DNA of 64,000 bases from Candidatus Saccharimonadota bacterium (GTDB lineage Bacteria > Patescibacteriota > Saccharimonadia > Saccharimonadales > Saccharimonadaceae). The notes beneath the pieces were generated by a model. The model had not been told where the DNA came from. It worked only from the letters and a program-made list of their open reading frames with translations, and did not search any database. Below, piece after piece: positions 18,413-27,787 of the stretch. Position 1 is the stretch's first letter; each line of letters opens with the position of its first letter. The stretch lies in NCBI GenBank assembly GCA_905372835.1, contig CAJPQK010000003.1, positions 1-64,000 of the forward strand, given 5' to 3'. The translations under genes were made by a program, and so were the position numbers.

Positions 18413-20395
18413 ATGAAAAAGGGCGGTATTTGTTGTAAGCCTCAGGCGATTTCTAGATTTTGGCTACGACGATTATGCGAAGTAGCTTTACTAAGCTGTT
18501 GGACTATTGTCCTCCTGTACGCATGGGCGCGCTTCATTCCTACTGGCTATCAACTACCCATCGGTCTATCTGTTTCTGACTTGGCGGCGGGTCTGGCCGC
18601 AAGCAGTAGTTTAATCATCCTAATCTTATGTCTTTGGCTGCCCAGGAAACACGAAACTGCCATTGGAATATTCGTCTATTTACTAGCCGTCGCCGTTTCT
18701 TCTATGACCATTATCACTAGCGGCGGAGTTCTCTCTCCATTCTTAGTTATGTGGATTATTGTCGCGATTTTTGCGGGATTTTTCGGCATGGTAATTTTGG
18801 GAATAATGAGTCTGCTGATTGTCATTCAAGTTATTTTCGCCATTATCCAGCAGGGAATGAACACGCAAATTATTATTGGCTATCTTTTCTTTGGGTTTTT
18901 GCCGCTCGTGTTTAGTCTTATACTGTGGAGTCGCCGCCAGCAAGTTGACGACAATTTGTCTAGCCTGGAAACCAAACTCTCCGCCGTTGAAGGTAAGTCT
19001 GATGTAGTGATTAATACTATTGATGATGGTGTTTTGGCGATTTCTAGAGAGGGCAACATTGAACTAATCAATCCTTCTGCCCAACAGATGATTGGCTGGG
19101 ATCAAGGAGATGCACTCGGGCTAAGCTGGAAAAGTGTCTTAAAACTGGTAGCATCAGACGGCAAGGAAGTGAATGAACTTGAAAACCCAATCTCCCAAGC
19201 TTTAGCAAAAAACCAGCCAACCCACAGCGATAAATTGTTCTTGCTAACCAGTTCTGGAAAACGAATTTTAGTCTCAATTGTCAGCTCGCCTGTTGGTACG
19301 GACGGAGAGGGGATTATTGTAGTCTTTCGCGACATCACCAAAGAAAAGGCTGAAGAACGTGAGCAGGCTGAGTTTATTTCCACCGCTAGCCATGAAATGC
19401 GTACGCCAGTTGCGTCAATTGAAGGTTACTTGGGGCTTGCCTTAAATCCCGCCACTGCCCACATTGACGAAAAAGCTCGCGATTTTATCACCAAAGCTCA
19501 TGAGTCTGCCCGTCATCTGGGGAGATTATTCCAAGATTTGTTGGATATCAGCAAGGCAGAGGACGGCCGACTGAAAAACGAGCCAGAGATCGTCAACGTC
19601 AACGAGTTCGTCAAGGAAATTTTCGACGGATTAACAATGAAAGCTAACGAAAAGCAACTTAATTACGTTTTTATGCCAGATGTAGTTAATGAGAGCGGAG
19701 AGAAATCATTGCAGCCGATTTTTTACGCCAATATCGACCCCGATCATTTCCGAGAAGTCGTTGGCAACTTGATTGAAAATGCCATCAAATATACTTCAGC
19801 TGGTGAAGTTTTAGTCAATGTTTCTGGTGACGACAAACAGGTTTCTGTCAGTGTCAAAGACAGCGGAATCGGTATTCCTGCCGAAGATCTGCCGCACTTA
19901 TTCCAAAAGTTCTATCGCGTTGACAATTCTGACACGCGCGAAATCGGCGGCACAGGACTGGGGTTGTATTTGAGCCGTCGCTTGGCCGAGGCAATGTCTG
20001 GCAATCTACGCGTCGAAAGCGAATATAAGCACGGCAGTACGTTTTATCTAGAGATTCCGCGCGTAAACAACACAGAAGCCAAGCATCGCCTAGACTCTGT
20101 AGATAATCAACCAGCACCTCAGCCAAAGACCACCCCAATAACGTCTGAAGAACTTAAGTCTACCCCTAAAGAAAATACAGAAACTGCACCTGAAAGCAAA
20201 ACTCCTCCAGCGCCAACACCAACCTCAACTACAATTTCAATCCCCGTGCAAGTAGTAGATTCTTCCAAACCAATAGCCCAACCACAAGAGCCAAAATCAC
20301 AAAAAAGCACTGCTGAACCAACACTAGCAGAGATTGAAGAAAACCTCAAAAAGAAACGTCAGCGAGAATCAACCTCCAAGCGTAAACAAACATAA
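18413..20395 (+). CDS. Multi-TM sensor histidine kinase with PAS domain and Pro-rich tail
   Basis: 660 aa. Five or six hydrophobic helices (~20-170) form the sensor. A PAS domain follows (VINTIDDGVLAISREGNIELINPSA). HisKA contains FISTASHEMRTPVASI (His ~326), and the ATPase has NLIENAIKYT, DSGIGIP and GTGLGLYLSRR. The last ~100 residues are a Pro/Thr/Gln-rich low-complexity tail, unusual for a kinase. CATAAT lies 6 nt before the ATG. The response regulator that follows 43 nt later has a similar tail. Confidence 0.92.
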   Translation: MKKGGICCKPQAISRFWLRRLCEVALLSCWTIVLLYAWARFIPTGYQLPIGLSVSDLAAGLAASSSLIILILCLWLPRKHETAIGIFVYLLAVAVSSMTIITSGGVLSPFLVMWIIVAIFAGFFGMVILGIMSLLIVIQVIFAIIQQGMNTQIIIGYLFFGFLPLVFSLILWSRRQQVDDNLSSLETKLSAVEGKSDVVINTIDDGVLAISREGNIELINPSAQQMIGWDQGDALGLSWKSVLKLVASDGKEVNELENPISQALAKNQPTHSDKLFLLTSSGKRILVSIVSSPVGTDGEGIIVVFRDITKEKAEEREQAEFISTASHEMRTPVASIEGYLGLALNPATAHIDEKARDFITKAHESARHLGRLFQDLLDISKAEDGRLKNEPEIVNVNEFVKEIFDGLTMKANEKQLNYVFMPDVVNESGEKSLQPIFYANIDPDHFREVVGNLIENAIKYTSAGEVLVNVSGDDKQVSVSVKDSGIGIPAEDLPHLFQKFYRVDNSDTREIGGTGLGLYLSRRLAEAMSGNLRVESEYKHGSTFYLEIPRVNNTEAKHRLDSVDNQPAPQPKTTPITSEELKSTPKENTETAPESKTPPAPTPTSTTISIPVQVVDSSKPIAQPQEPKSQKSTAEPTLAEIEENLKKKRQRESTSKRKQT

Positions 20396-20438
20396 GGGCT
20401 ATGGCTTTTTTACCGAAACTTCAGTATAGTATAAATAT

Positions 20439-21386
20439 ATGACAAAAATTTTATTGGTCGAGGATGACAAAAGTTTACGCGAAATTTACGGCGTACGACT
20501 TTTGGCGGAGGGCTACGATATCGTTTCGGCGGGCGACGGCGAAGAAGCTCTGGCCATGGCAATTAAAGAACGTCCGCGGCTAATCTTAAGCGATGTAATG
20601 ATGCCAAAAATCTCTGGCTTCGATATGTTAGACATCTTACGCTCTACAACCGAGACAAAAGACGTCAAAGTAATCATCATGACAGCATTATCGTCAGAGG
20701 ACCAGCGAAAACGCGGTGAACAATTAGGTGCTGATCGTTATTTAGTAAAGTCGCAAGTAGGCATCGAAGACGTTGTTAGAGCAGTTCATGAGACATTGGG
20801 CGATTTACCTGGCGTCGGTACGGACCCGGTTCTAGTATCCCAGCCAACACCCCAGTCAGAACCGCAATTACCACCATCAGATCCAGAGCCGCAACCAGTA
20901 ACCAGGCCTGATATATCGTCATTATCTCCACAGCCAGCTGCCCCTTCAGTCGATATACCGACAACACCGCCAGCAGAATCACTTCCGCAGCAACAACCAC
21001 AGCAGCCAATGACACCACAACCAACGCCAAGCGCCGCGCAACAGCCACAGCCAGCAACCTTACCACAACCAACCGCTCCATTCTCATCGTCTGTACCACG
21101 CCCAGCAGGGCTTGGAGATCGTGTTATTCAACCATTACCGGCCGATGACTCACAGAACTCAGTCGATGTTTCTCAATTAATGGCACAGGAGCTAAGTACG
21201 CCAACACCGACAACACCAATACTAAATACTCCACAGACACAGACAACGACAATTCCAGTCGTATCACAGCCTGCCCAACCTTCTGCCGAGGAAATTAATA
21301 TACCTATCGCACAGCCACAAGGTCTTCCGCCTCAACCGCCAGAAGCTCCACAGCCACAATCTCCACCACTAAACCTACAGCAATGA
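20439..21386 (+). CDS. Response regulator receiver with ~180-aa Pro/Gln-rich tail
   Basis: 315 aa. The N-terminal receiver (1-125) has VEDD, the phospho-Asp in LILSDVMMPK and Lys in RYLVKSQ. From residue ~130 to the end it is low-complexity Pro/Gln/Thr sequence without a DNA-binding domain. It probably signals by protein interaction. The stop overlaps the next start as ATGA. Paired with the upstream kinase. Confidence 0.9.
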   Translation: MTKILLVEDDKSLREIYGVRLLAEGYDIVSAGDGEEALAMAIKERPRLILSDVMMPKISGFDMLDILRSTTETKDVKVIIMTALSSEDQRKRGEQLGADRYLVKSQVGIEDVVRAVHETLGDLPGVGTDPVLVSQPTPQSEPQLPPSDPEPQPVTRPDISSLSPQPAAPSVDIPTTPPAESLPQQQPQQPMTPQPTPSAAQQPQPATLPQPTAPFSSSVPRPAGLGDRVIQPLPADDSQNSVDVSQLMAQELSTPTPTTPILNTPQTQTTTIPVVSQPAQPSAEEINIPIAQPQGLPPQPPEAPQPQSPPLNLQQ

Positions 21387-22084
21387 CAAATCTTAACACC
21401 GCTCGAAGCACTCAGCGCCTTAATAAATTTGTGGCGCTGAGTTTGGGTGTTTCTCGCAGAAAAGCCGATGAACTGATTGAAAAAGGGAAGATTATTGTTG
21501 ATGGCCAGCCCGCCAGGCTAGGACAACAAATCTCTGAAGTCAACCACGTCTCTTTTAACGGCAACTCTCTGAAGATTCAATATAAAAAAATCATCGCCTT
21601 AAATAAACCCGTCGGCTATCTTTGCTCGCGTGCCTCTCAGGGCGGCGTACCAACCATTTACAAATTATTACCAAAAAGCCTTCATCATCTGAAGCCCGTT
21701 GGTCGCCTGGACAAAGACAGCTCTGGGCTAATTCTCCTCACTAACGACGGCGACTTTGCCCATCATATGACACACCCGTCGTTTTATAAGATTAAGCGCT
21801 ATCTGGTGACGCTCGACCAGCCGCTCCAGCCGCTCCACCGGCAAATGATTAACGACTTTGGCGTGCAGCTGCCTGACGGACCGAGCCGCTTGACGCTCGA
21901 ACGCCAGCATGAGGGTGATGAGCACCGCTGGATTGTCCAGATGAGCGAAGGCCGCAACCGCCAAATCCGCCGCACCTTCGCCGCCCTCGGCTACACCGTC
22001 ACCAAACTTCACCGGACAGATTTTGGTAGTTATTCGCTTGGCAGCCTTAAAAAAGGCCAGTGGATAGAAGAAAAAATAACCTAG
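21383..22084 (+). CDS. Pseudouridine synthase, RsuA/RluB/E/F family
   Basis: Isomerises a specific uridine in rRNA. 233 aa: an S4 RNA-binding domain (RLNKFVALSLGVSRRKADELI) followed by the catalytic domain. The catalytic Asp is in GRLDKDSSGLILLTNDG, and EGRNRQIRR and KPVGYL are also present. The target (16S or 23S) cannot be assigned. Translation is coupled to the upstream regulator through ATGA overlap. Confidence 0.92.
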   Translation: MTNLNTARSTQRLNKFVALSLGVSRRKADELIEKGKIIVDGQPARLGQQISEVNHVSFNGNSLKIQYKKIIALNKPVGYLCSRASQGGVPTIYKLLPKSLHHLKPVGRLDKDSSGLILLTNDGDFAHHMTHPSFYKIKRYLVTLDQPLQPLHRQMINDFGVQLPDGPSRLTLERQHEGDEHRWIVQMSEGRNRQIRRTFAALGYTVTKLHRTDFGSYSLGSLKKGQWIEEKIT

Positions 22085-22185
22085 TCTACAACTAAACCCT
22101 CATATTTTCCTTTACATCTCATAATTTTTATTGTAAGATATCCATCGTATTAAACTTATCAGGAAGATATAAGATATAATTGGTC

Positions 22186-22701
22186 ATGAAATTAGAGACG
22201 TCAATAACAGCGCCGAAAGCCAGAGAAGTCACAAGAAGAGCACTAGAAGAAATCTACAAAGATATTATAGCTCCTCTAAAAGAAGGGGATTTGAAAATCT
22301 TAGAGCTGTACTCTAATAAAGATGTAAAATCTCTCCCTGATCTGATAGAAAAACAAGTTCCCAGATACGGCAAACTTATCTTAGAATTAGAGGAACTCGC
22401 TGGTCGACTCAGATACGACAAACTACCAATCGTAGAAGATAATAATGGCGACAAATATTACTGTATATCCGATAGAGAAGGCCGCTCATTAATCATTTCC
22501 CAAGATTCGGCGCAAATCTACACCCCCAATCCTGCGGAAGACTCTTCGAATGACAACTATATAGAAGTTGACGTCAATAACTATAAGCCATTCACTGTAG
22601 AAAATTCAGATTACATGAAAGAGTATATGGAAATTGCAAGATTGTGTCTTGCAAGAATAAACGAACATCATCACGGGTTTATAGCCGAAGTCCAGCGCTA
22701 G
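22186..22701 (+). CDS. Hypothetical protein
   Basis: 171 aa, soluble, acidic, mostly helical at both ends, with a strand-rich middle (DNNGDKYYCISDREGRSLII). No signal peptide, membrane segment or recognisable motif. Start set at 22186, 5 nt after TATAAT. It ends 44 nt before der. Function unknown. Confidence 0.6.
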   Translation: MKLETSITAPKAREVTRRALEEIYKDIIAPLKEGDLKILELYSNKDVKSLPDLIEKQVPRYGKLILELEELAGRLRYDKLPIVEDNNGDKYYCISDREGRSLIISQDSAQIYTPNPAEDSSNDNYIEVDVNNYKPFTVENSDYMKEYMEIARLCLARINEHHHGFIAEVQR

Positions 22702-22745
22702 CAGTCTCGCCAAAATGGGCAATAACTGTTATAATTATCACAATT

Positions 22746-24314
22746 ATGCCTAATAAATTACCCACTGTCGCCATCATCGGCCAAGCCAACGTTGGCAAAA
22801 GTTCGCTGTTCAACCGCTTGACGCGCGCCCGCACCGCCATCGTCGCCCGCGAAGCCGGCACCACCCGCGACAACGTCGTTGGCAAAGTCTCATACAAACG
22901 CCGCACATCATCTCCTAATGAGAATGTGGCAGACGTGACACCTCCTGCGCTGGAGGCTGTGAAACGTTCGCGAGAAGCAGACGTTTCAGCCGAACGCTCG
23001 CAGCAAATCTCCAGTGGAGATTTGAGCGAAAAGAGTACTCCAGCGAAGGAGCGTGGCGCGAGTGCAACCGCCGAGTTCTGGCTCATCGACACCGCCGGCC
23101 TCAAACCCGCTGAAGACGAATTCGAAGCCACCATCCAAGATCAAATCGCCGACGCCTCCGCCGCTGCTGACGTCATCCTCGTCATGGTCGATTCCACTGC
23201 CTATCCGTCAGACGCCGACCGCCAACTTGCCAAAAAAGCCTTAAAGAGCGGCAAGCCCGTCATTTTAATCGCCAATAAAGCTGATCTGAAAGAATCTCTT
23301 CACGTTGACGAATTCAAACGACTTGGCATTAAAACCATAATCAAAACTTCCACCGAGCATAACATCGGCATCTCCGAACTGCTCGACAACATCGCCGATC
23401 TCATCCCGCCAGCCACTCAAACCACGCCAGACGACATCATCCGCGTCGCCCTGATCGGCCGGCCAAATGTCGGTAAAAGCAACCTATTTAACACCCTAGC
23501 GGGCAAGCAGCAAGCCATCGTTGCCAACGTCGCCGGCACCACCCGCGACGTCAACCGCGTCCAAGTCCGCTATCACGGCCAGACCATCGAACTACTGGAC
23601 ACCGCCGGCATCCGCCGCCAAGGCAAGCAAGAGACCGGCATCGAAAAGTTCTCGGTCCTGCGCACCATGCAGGCCATCAACGAAGCCGACATCTGTTTTC
23701 TATTGATGGACGTCAATGAGCTTAATGTCCAATTAGACCAGCGTCTGGCTGGCATCATAGACGAAGCAGGCAAGGGGCTCGTGCTGGTCGTCAGCAAATG
23801 GGACTCCGTCGAAGGCAAAGATGCCTACACCCGAGACGAACTGGCGCCGCAAATTAGCTACCATTTCAAATTCACACCCTACGCACCGCTCATCTTCACC
23901 TCATCAGTCACTGGTCAAAACGTCGCCAAATTGTTCGACCTAGCCCTCGACATACATAAGCGCCGCCGCCAAGAATGCAAAACTCGCGTCCTCAACGACC
24001 TCTTACAAAAAGCCGTCGCCGCTCATCCGCCAGCCGGCCTGAAAAACTCACATCCGAAACTGCGCTACATCGTCCAGACTGATACGGCCCCGCCATGGTT
24101 CGTCATCTACGGCAGCAACCTCAAATTCGTCCACTGGAGCTACAAACGCTACCTAGAGCGGACTTTACGCGAAGCTTTCAACTTCGCCGGCACACCCATC
24201 AAACTATCTTTCCGCGACGAAAAACAGCTCAAAGCCAACCGCGAACGCGTCGCCCGCGGCCTGGCACCAGTCACCAAAGCTTACAAGCAGGCCAAAAATG
24301 CCGAAAAGGGCTAG
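22746..24314 (+). CDS. der: Ribosome-assembly GTPase Der (EngA) with in-frame insertion
   Basis: Tandem-GTPase needed for 50S assembly. G1 boxes are GQANVGKSS (~11-19) and GRPNVGKSN (~237). Both domains have DTAG switch II, and NKAD and SKWD base-recognition motifs are present. A KH-like C-terminal domain ends the protein. Between switch I (TTRDN) and the strand FWLIDTAG of domain 1 lies an extra block of ~45 residues encoded by the 110-bp palindromic element (22942-23051). It is placed in a surface loop, so the protein may well remain active. Start at 22746 from homology (MPNKLPTVAIIG). TATAAT lies 10 nt upstream. Confidence 0.95.
   Translation: MPNKLPTVAIIGQANVGKSSLFNRLTRARTAIVAREAGTTRDNVVGKVSYKRRTSSPNENVADVTPPALEAVKRSREADVSAERSQQISSGDLSEKSTPAKERGASATAEFWLIDTAGLKPAEDEFEATIQDQIADASAAADVILVMVDSTAYPSDADRQLAKKALKSGKPVILIANKADLKESLHVDEFKRLGIKTIIKTSTEHNIGISELLDNIADLIPPATQTTPDDIIRVALIGRPNVGKSNLFNTLAGKQQAIVANVAGTTRDVNRVQVRYHGQTIELLDTAGIRRQGKQETGIEKFSVLRTMQAINEADICFLLMDVNELNVQLDQRLAGIIDEAGKGLVLVVSKWDSVEGKDAYTRDELAPQISYHFKFTPYAPLIFTSSVTGQNVAKLFDLALDIHKRRRQECKTRVLNDLLQKAVAAHPPAGLKNSHPKLRYIVQTDTAPPWFVIYGSNLKFVHWSYKRYLERTLREAFNFAGTPIKLSFRDEKQLKANRERVARGLAPVTKAYKQAKNAEKG
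22942..23051 (+). repeat. 110-bp palindromic element in frame inside der (copy 2)
   Basis: Bounded by CTCCTGCGCTGGAG (22942-22955) and CTCCAGCGAAGGAG (23038-23051), an inverted repeat with one change. Inner stems are AAACGT...ACGTTT (22962-22986) and AAATCTCC-AGT-GGAGATTT (23005-23023). The copy in the ABC-F gene has GAGCA...TGCTC at the first position, so both sides of the stem changed together. It is translated in the same frame as the other copy: PPALEAV, AERS, ISSGD, SEKSTPA and ERGA are shared. Confidence 0.9.
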
Positions 24315-24409
24315 GCCTCACGCCTCGGCTTGAGCCTCTCTGGGTGGGCTATTTTCATGGTCAATACACTATTTACAAATACGATCTGTTGTGGTATAAT
24401 ACGACGCAT

Positions 24410-25048
24410 ATGGAGAACTTGACAAACTCTACGCGCCCTGAACAGGCCATTACAGAACCCGATCAAACGCCACCCATTGATACCATAGACCCTAAGCATA
24501 CTACCTTTGAGGTCACCGTTAAATCTTTTTTTAGCAAAAAGGCAGACGAATATTCCATGCGTATCGGCTCAGTCGATGACATCCAAGTACTACCGCAAAA
24601 TGATAAAAACACGACGAGTGAGGAGACTATAGTAGAAGTTACTCTCATTGCTGGAGACACTGGTAACCACCAACCACTACTTGACCGTGCTGGTAAAAAA
24701 TCATCCATCTTTGACATGTCCAAAGCTACTGGTTGCACAAGTGCAAGCATGTCTGTTACAGCAGAACCAGGTGACACCAAGTATCCCAACTTTAGTGAAG
24801 TTATTACTGGTGTTGAGATACCAGGAGTAGCAGATGAAAATCCAGTAGAACTAGCTGAGCGAAAACAAGCTGTCGAGAACTTCATGCGAGCAGTTGGAGA
24901 GGTTGCAGCCCGCGGACTACTTGGACCATTTCCCGAACTACAGGAAGGTTTTACTCTTACTGTGAAGCCTGGTGAAACTCATAGACCAGAGGGAGAATTT
25001 CACGACACTATCACTGTTGATAGCCCAGACACCGCAGGAAAAAGCTAA
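24410..25048 (+). CDS. Hypothetical protein
   Basis: 212 aa, soluble. The N-terminus is disordered and Pro/Thr-rich; the middle is beta-rich (FEVTVKSFFSKKADEYSMRIG, TIVEVTLIAGDTGN). No motif recognised. TATAAT lies 9 nt before the ATG. Its stop abuts the convergent COG0523 gene. Confidence 0.6.
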   Translation: MENLTNSTRPEQAITEPDQTPPIDTIDPKHTTFEVTVKSFFSKKADEYSMRIGSVDDIQVLPQNDKNTTSEETIVEVTLIAGDTGNHQPLLDRAGKKSSIFDMSKATGCTSASMSVTAEPGDTKYPNFSEVITGVEIPGVADENPVELAERKQAVENFMRAVGEVAARGLLGPFPELQEGFTLTVKPGETHRPEGEFHDTITVDSPDTAGKS

Positions 25049-26020
25049 TCATCCACCGTACATGAGAATGTGCACGTGTAAAATATCGCGTGTAATTTCA
25101 TCTGCTCGCTTACCAATCAGCACAATTTTCACTGCCTCGTCCGAGTGTGCATAACGAATCTCAATTTGGTACTGCGTCGCCTCAATGTGCCGCCGCTCAC
25201 CACGATCGTTTATAAAACAACCTTTCAGCCGCCTGAGACCATATACTGCAAACAGCTCTGGCCACAGCTTTTCAAACACCGCTTCACTGACAGTGACGGC
25301 CGATAAATCAACCACGCTATAGGTTGGATTGTCCGGCACCGCGAGCTCGCCATCATACTGGTCAAAAAATGCCAGCAGCCCCGACGGCGTGGTGATTTTA
25401 CTGAGGTCAAACTGGCCGTGTGGGGCGCTCAGCACCTTGGCATAGGGCAGGGCGCGGCGTTTTATTTCGTATTCAGCCCGTTCGCTGTCCTTCAGCAGAT
25501 CTTCCTTGGTCACCAAAATCACATCCGCCGCTTGCAATTCAATTTCGTGCGCTGGCTCAACACCGCATAAAATCTCATACACATCGATCACGTAAAAACT
25601 CTGCATCAGTTCGTACTTGGCAAACATCTTGGCGCTGATCAGTCGCTCCACCAAATTCATCGTCCGTGCCACGCCCGTCGCCTCGATGAACACTGGCGCA
25701 GGGGAATAGCGGCTAAAGTCCATCAGCATCTTGGTCAGTGCATCCTCCGAGCCGCAACAAACACAGTCGCCAGCCAAGGTCGTCACCATGTCTGCCAACC
25801 CCTCCAGCCGGTAGCCATCGACATTTTCGTTGGCATATTCATTTTCAATCACTCGCGCGCCCGTAAAGTCACGTTGTCGCAATAAGAATTCCAGCACACT
25901 GGTTTTACCAGCGCCGAGCGAGCCATTTACCAAATACAGCGGCACCTTGTCAACAATCGTTCGTGCCTCGTCAAATGCTGCATTGATACTAAATTCCAAA
26001 TCATCATCGCGCTTCGCCAT
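25049..26020 (-). CDS. COG0523 (CobW-like) GTP-binding metal chaperone, copy 1
   Basis: G3E-family GTPase, a class that inserts zinc or cobalt into client proteins. It has Walker A GSLGAGKTS, the metal-binding CxCC motif in GDCVCCGSE, the ENEYA switch, the base-recognition VTKEDLL, and a CobW C-terminal domain. About 323 aa from the ATG at 26020, which lies 6 nt after TATAAT. It shares a short intergenic region with divergent pth. A paralogue lies at 28330-29229. Confidence 0.9.
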   Translation of the reverse strand: MAKRDDDLEFSINAAFDEARTIVDKVPLYLVNGSLGAGKTSVLEFLLRQRDFTGARVIENEYANENVDGYRLEGLADMVTTLAGDCVCCGSEDALTKMLMDFSRYSPAPVFIEATGVARTMNLVERLISAKMFAKYELMQSFYVIDVYEILCGVEPAHEIELQAADVILVTKEDLLKDSERAEYEIKRRALPYAKVLSAPHGQFDLSKITTPSGLLAFFDQYDGELAVPDNPTYSVVDLSAVTVSEAVFEKLWPELFAVYGLRRLKGCFINDRGERRHIEATQYQIEIRYAHSDEAVKIVLIGKRADEITRDILHVHILMYGG

Positions 26021-26064
26021 ATAGCTATTATACGCCATCCCAGCCAAGGTGATATACTGAAGGT

Positions 26065-26625
26065 ATGAAAGTCATTCTAGCCCTCGGTAATCCTGGCGAC
26101 AAATACACATACACGCGGCATAACGCTGGCTTTTTGGTGGTCGACCAGTTAGCGGCGGAGCAGAGTGCACAATTTAGCAATAAGCCCAAATTCTCTTCTG
26201 ATATTGCCGAATTGACCATGTCTGGAGAAAAAATCCTGCTTGTCAAGCCAACGACGTATTATAACGAAGTTGGCATCGCAGCGCGAGCGCTCATGGATTT
26301 TTATAAGGTAACGCTCGATGATCTGCTGATCATCCATGACGATATGGCACTTGATTTTGGCAAAATTCGCGTCCGCAAGGGCGGCGAAAGTGCTGGCAAT
26401 AACGGTTTGAAATCACTGCATCGACATGTTGGCAGTGAGTTTTGGCACATCCGCATCGGCACTGACAATTTACTGCGCCGACAAATTGGCGACGTTGACT
26501 TTGTCCTCAGTAAATTCAACACCGACGAACGAACGATTCTCCGCGATTGGACAATCCCTGAATCAATCAAACTGACCGAGGCATTTCTCAACAGCACCAT
26601 TGAGCCGCTGAGCATTAAGCTCTAA
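26065..26625 (+). CDS. pth: Peptidyl-tRNA hydrolase
   Basis: Recycles peptidyl-tRNA dropped from ribosomes. 186 aa, normal length, with LGNPGDKYTYTRHNAGF (catalytic His), KPTTYYNEVG, HDDMALDFGKIRVRKGG and GNNGLKS. TATACT lies 6 nt before the ATG. Confidence 0.96.
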   Translation: MKVILALGNPGDKYTYTRHNAGFLVVDQLAAEQSAQFSNKPKFSSDIAELTMSGEKILLVKPTTYYNEVGIAARALMDFYKVTLDDLLIIHDDMALDFGKIRVRKGGESAGNNGLKSLHRHVGSEFWHIRIGTDNLLRRQIGDVDFVLSKFNTDERTILRDWTIPESIKLTEAFLNSTIEPLSIKL

Positions 26626-26642
26626 TTGCAACAACGTTGCAA
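26626..26642. repeat. Perfect inverted repeat TTGCAAC-AAC-GTTGCAA
   Basis: 7-bp inverted repeat between the convergent pth and DUF475 genes. There is no T tract, so it is a poor terminator. It shares TTGCAACAA with sequences near the fur start and inside the second COG0523 gene. Confidence 0.4.
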
Positions 26643-26647
26643 AATGC

Positions 26648-27721
26648 TTATCGTTTTCGGTGCTTGATTTTTGCTGCCGTTTCTCGCAACTTGATGGCCC
26701 GTGCCTCCAGAACACTACTACCAACCGCCAAGCTCACAAACAGCAGCCCCAAGCCTCCCGTTGCCCATTCTGGCAGCTCCAGATGAAACAGCTTCGCGAT
26801 CATCATCATACCAAGTGCCGTAATTGCCCAGTGCGCACCATTTTCTAAATACTTATATTTACTGAGTACACCCGTCCGCAACAGATACACTGTCAAAGAC
26901 CGCACCCAAATAGCTCCAGATGCCAGTCCAGCAACAATCAACAGGACACTACTGGTGATGGCAAACGCACCGATGACGCCGTCGAAACTGAAACTAGCAT
27001 CCAGCACCTCCAGATAGAGCAGGCTAGCGAAGGCTGCCCAACCAGTCTTGACTTTAATGGCCTTGGCGTCTTCCTCGTGGAAAAATGAGCCAAATAATTC
27101 CAGCCCGATGTGCAGCATAATCCCCAGAATAGATGAGATCAAAATGAGCGATTGATGTGCCGGCTCCACTGTGAAATACAAAATCGTCGCCACTGCCAAC
27201 ATCAGACATACTTTGAAATTCTCAAACCGTCCAGCCTTAGCTAGCCACGGCTCAACATGACTGACCCAGTGGATACGCTTGTTGTAGTCGATGAAATAAC
27301 TTAACCCAATCATGATCAAAAACGCCCCACCAAACGCATCAATCATCGGGGATGCCTCATGTAAAATATGACCGTACTCAGCTGGCTTATTAATAGCCAA
27401 GTCAACCACCTCAGTGAAACCATGACCACTCGCCACCATAACGATGAAAATTGGCAAAATAAACCGTACCACAAAGACCGCCACAAAGATGCCGACCGTC
27501 AAAAATACCTTTTGCCATGCCGGGCTCATGCTAGCCAACACCTTACTGTTAATCACCGCGTTATCAAAACTAAATGTAACTTCCAACACTACCAAAATAG
27601 CAAATAGCCAGAGGCCGCCAAGACCCAAGTGTATGAACGTCAAACCGCCCAAAATCAATGTCAATAGTGCTGAAAACCAAAAAATTCGAAATGGATGATG
27701 TGAATGCCAGAGATGTTTCAT
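26648..27721 (-). CDS. DUF475/TerC-like integral membrane protein
   Basis: 357 aa, eight or nine transmembrane helices. It has the family signatures EVTFSFDNAVINSKVLA and LEVLDASFSFDGVIGAFA, two acidic intramembrane repeats typical of TerC/DUF475 proteins linked to metal (for example Mn) homeostasis. TATACT lies 8 nt before the ATG. It neighbours the zinc-chaperone and nicotianamine-synthase-like genes, which fits a metal role. Substrate unknown. Confidence 0.85.
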   Translation of the reverse strand: MKHLWHSHHPFRIFWFSALLTLILGGLTFIHLGLGGLWLFAILVVLEVTFSFDNAVINSKVLASMSPAWQKVFLTVGIFVAVFVVRFILPIFIVMVASGHGFTEVVDLAINKPAEYGHILHEASPMIDAFGGAFLIMIGLSYFIDYNKRIHWVSHVEPWLAKAGRFENFKVCLMLAVATILYFTVEPAHQSLILISSILGIMLHIGLELFGSFFHEEDAKAIKVKTGWAAFASLLYLEVLDASFSFDGVIGAFAITSSVLLIVAGLASGAIWVRSLTVYLLRTGVLSKYKYLENGAHWAITALGMMMIAKLFHLELPEWATGGLGLLFVSLAVGSSVLEARAIKLRETAAKIKHRKR

Positions 27722-27787
27722 ATTGCTTTAGTATAGCATATCTATGCAGCGCAATCTTACGCTTACCTCAAACCAGCGGGCAAAAGG

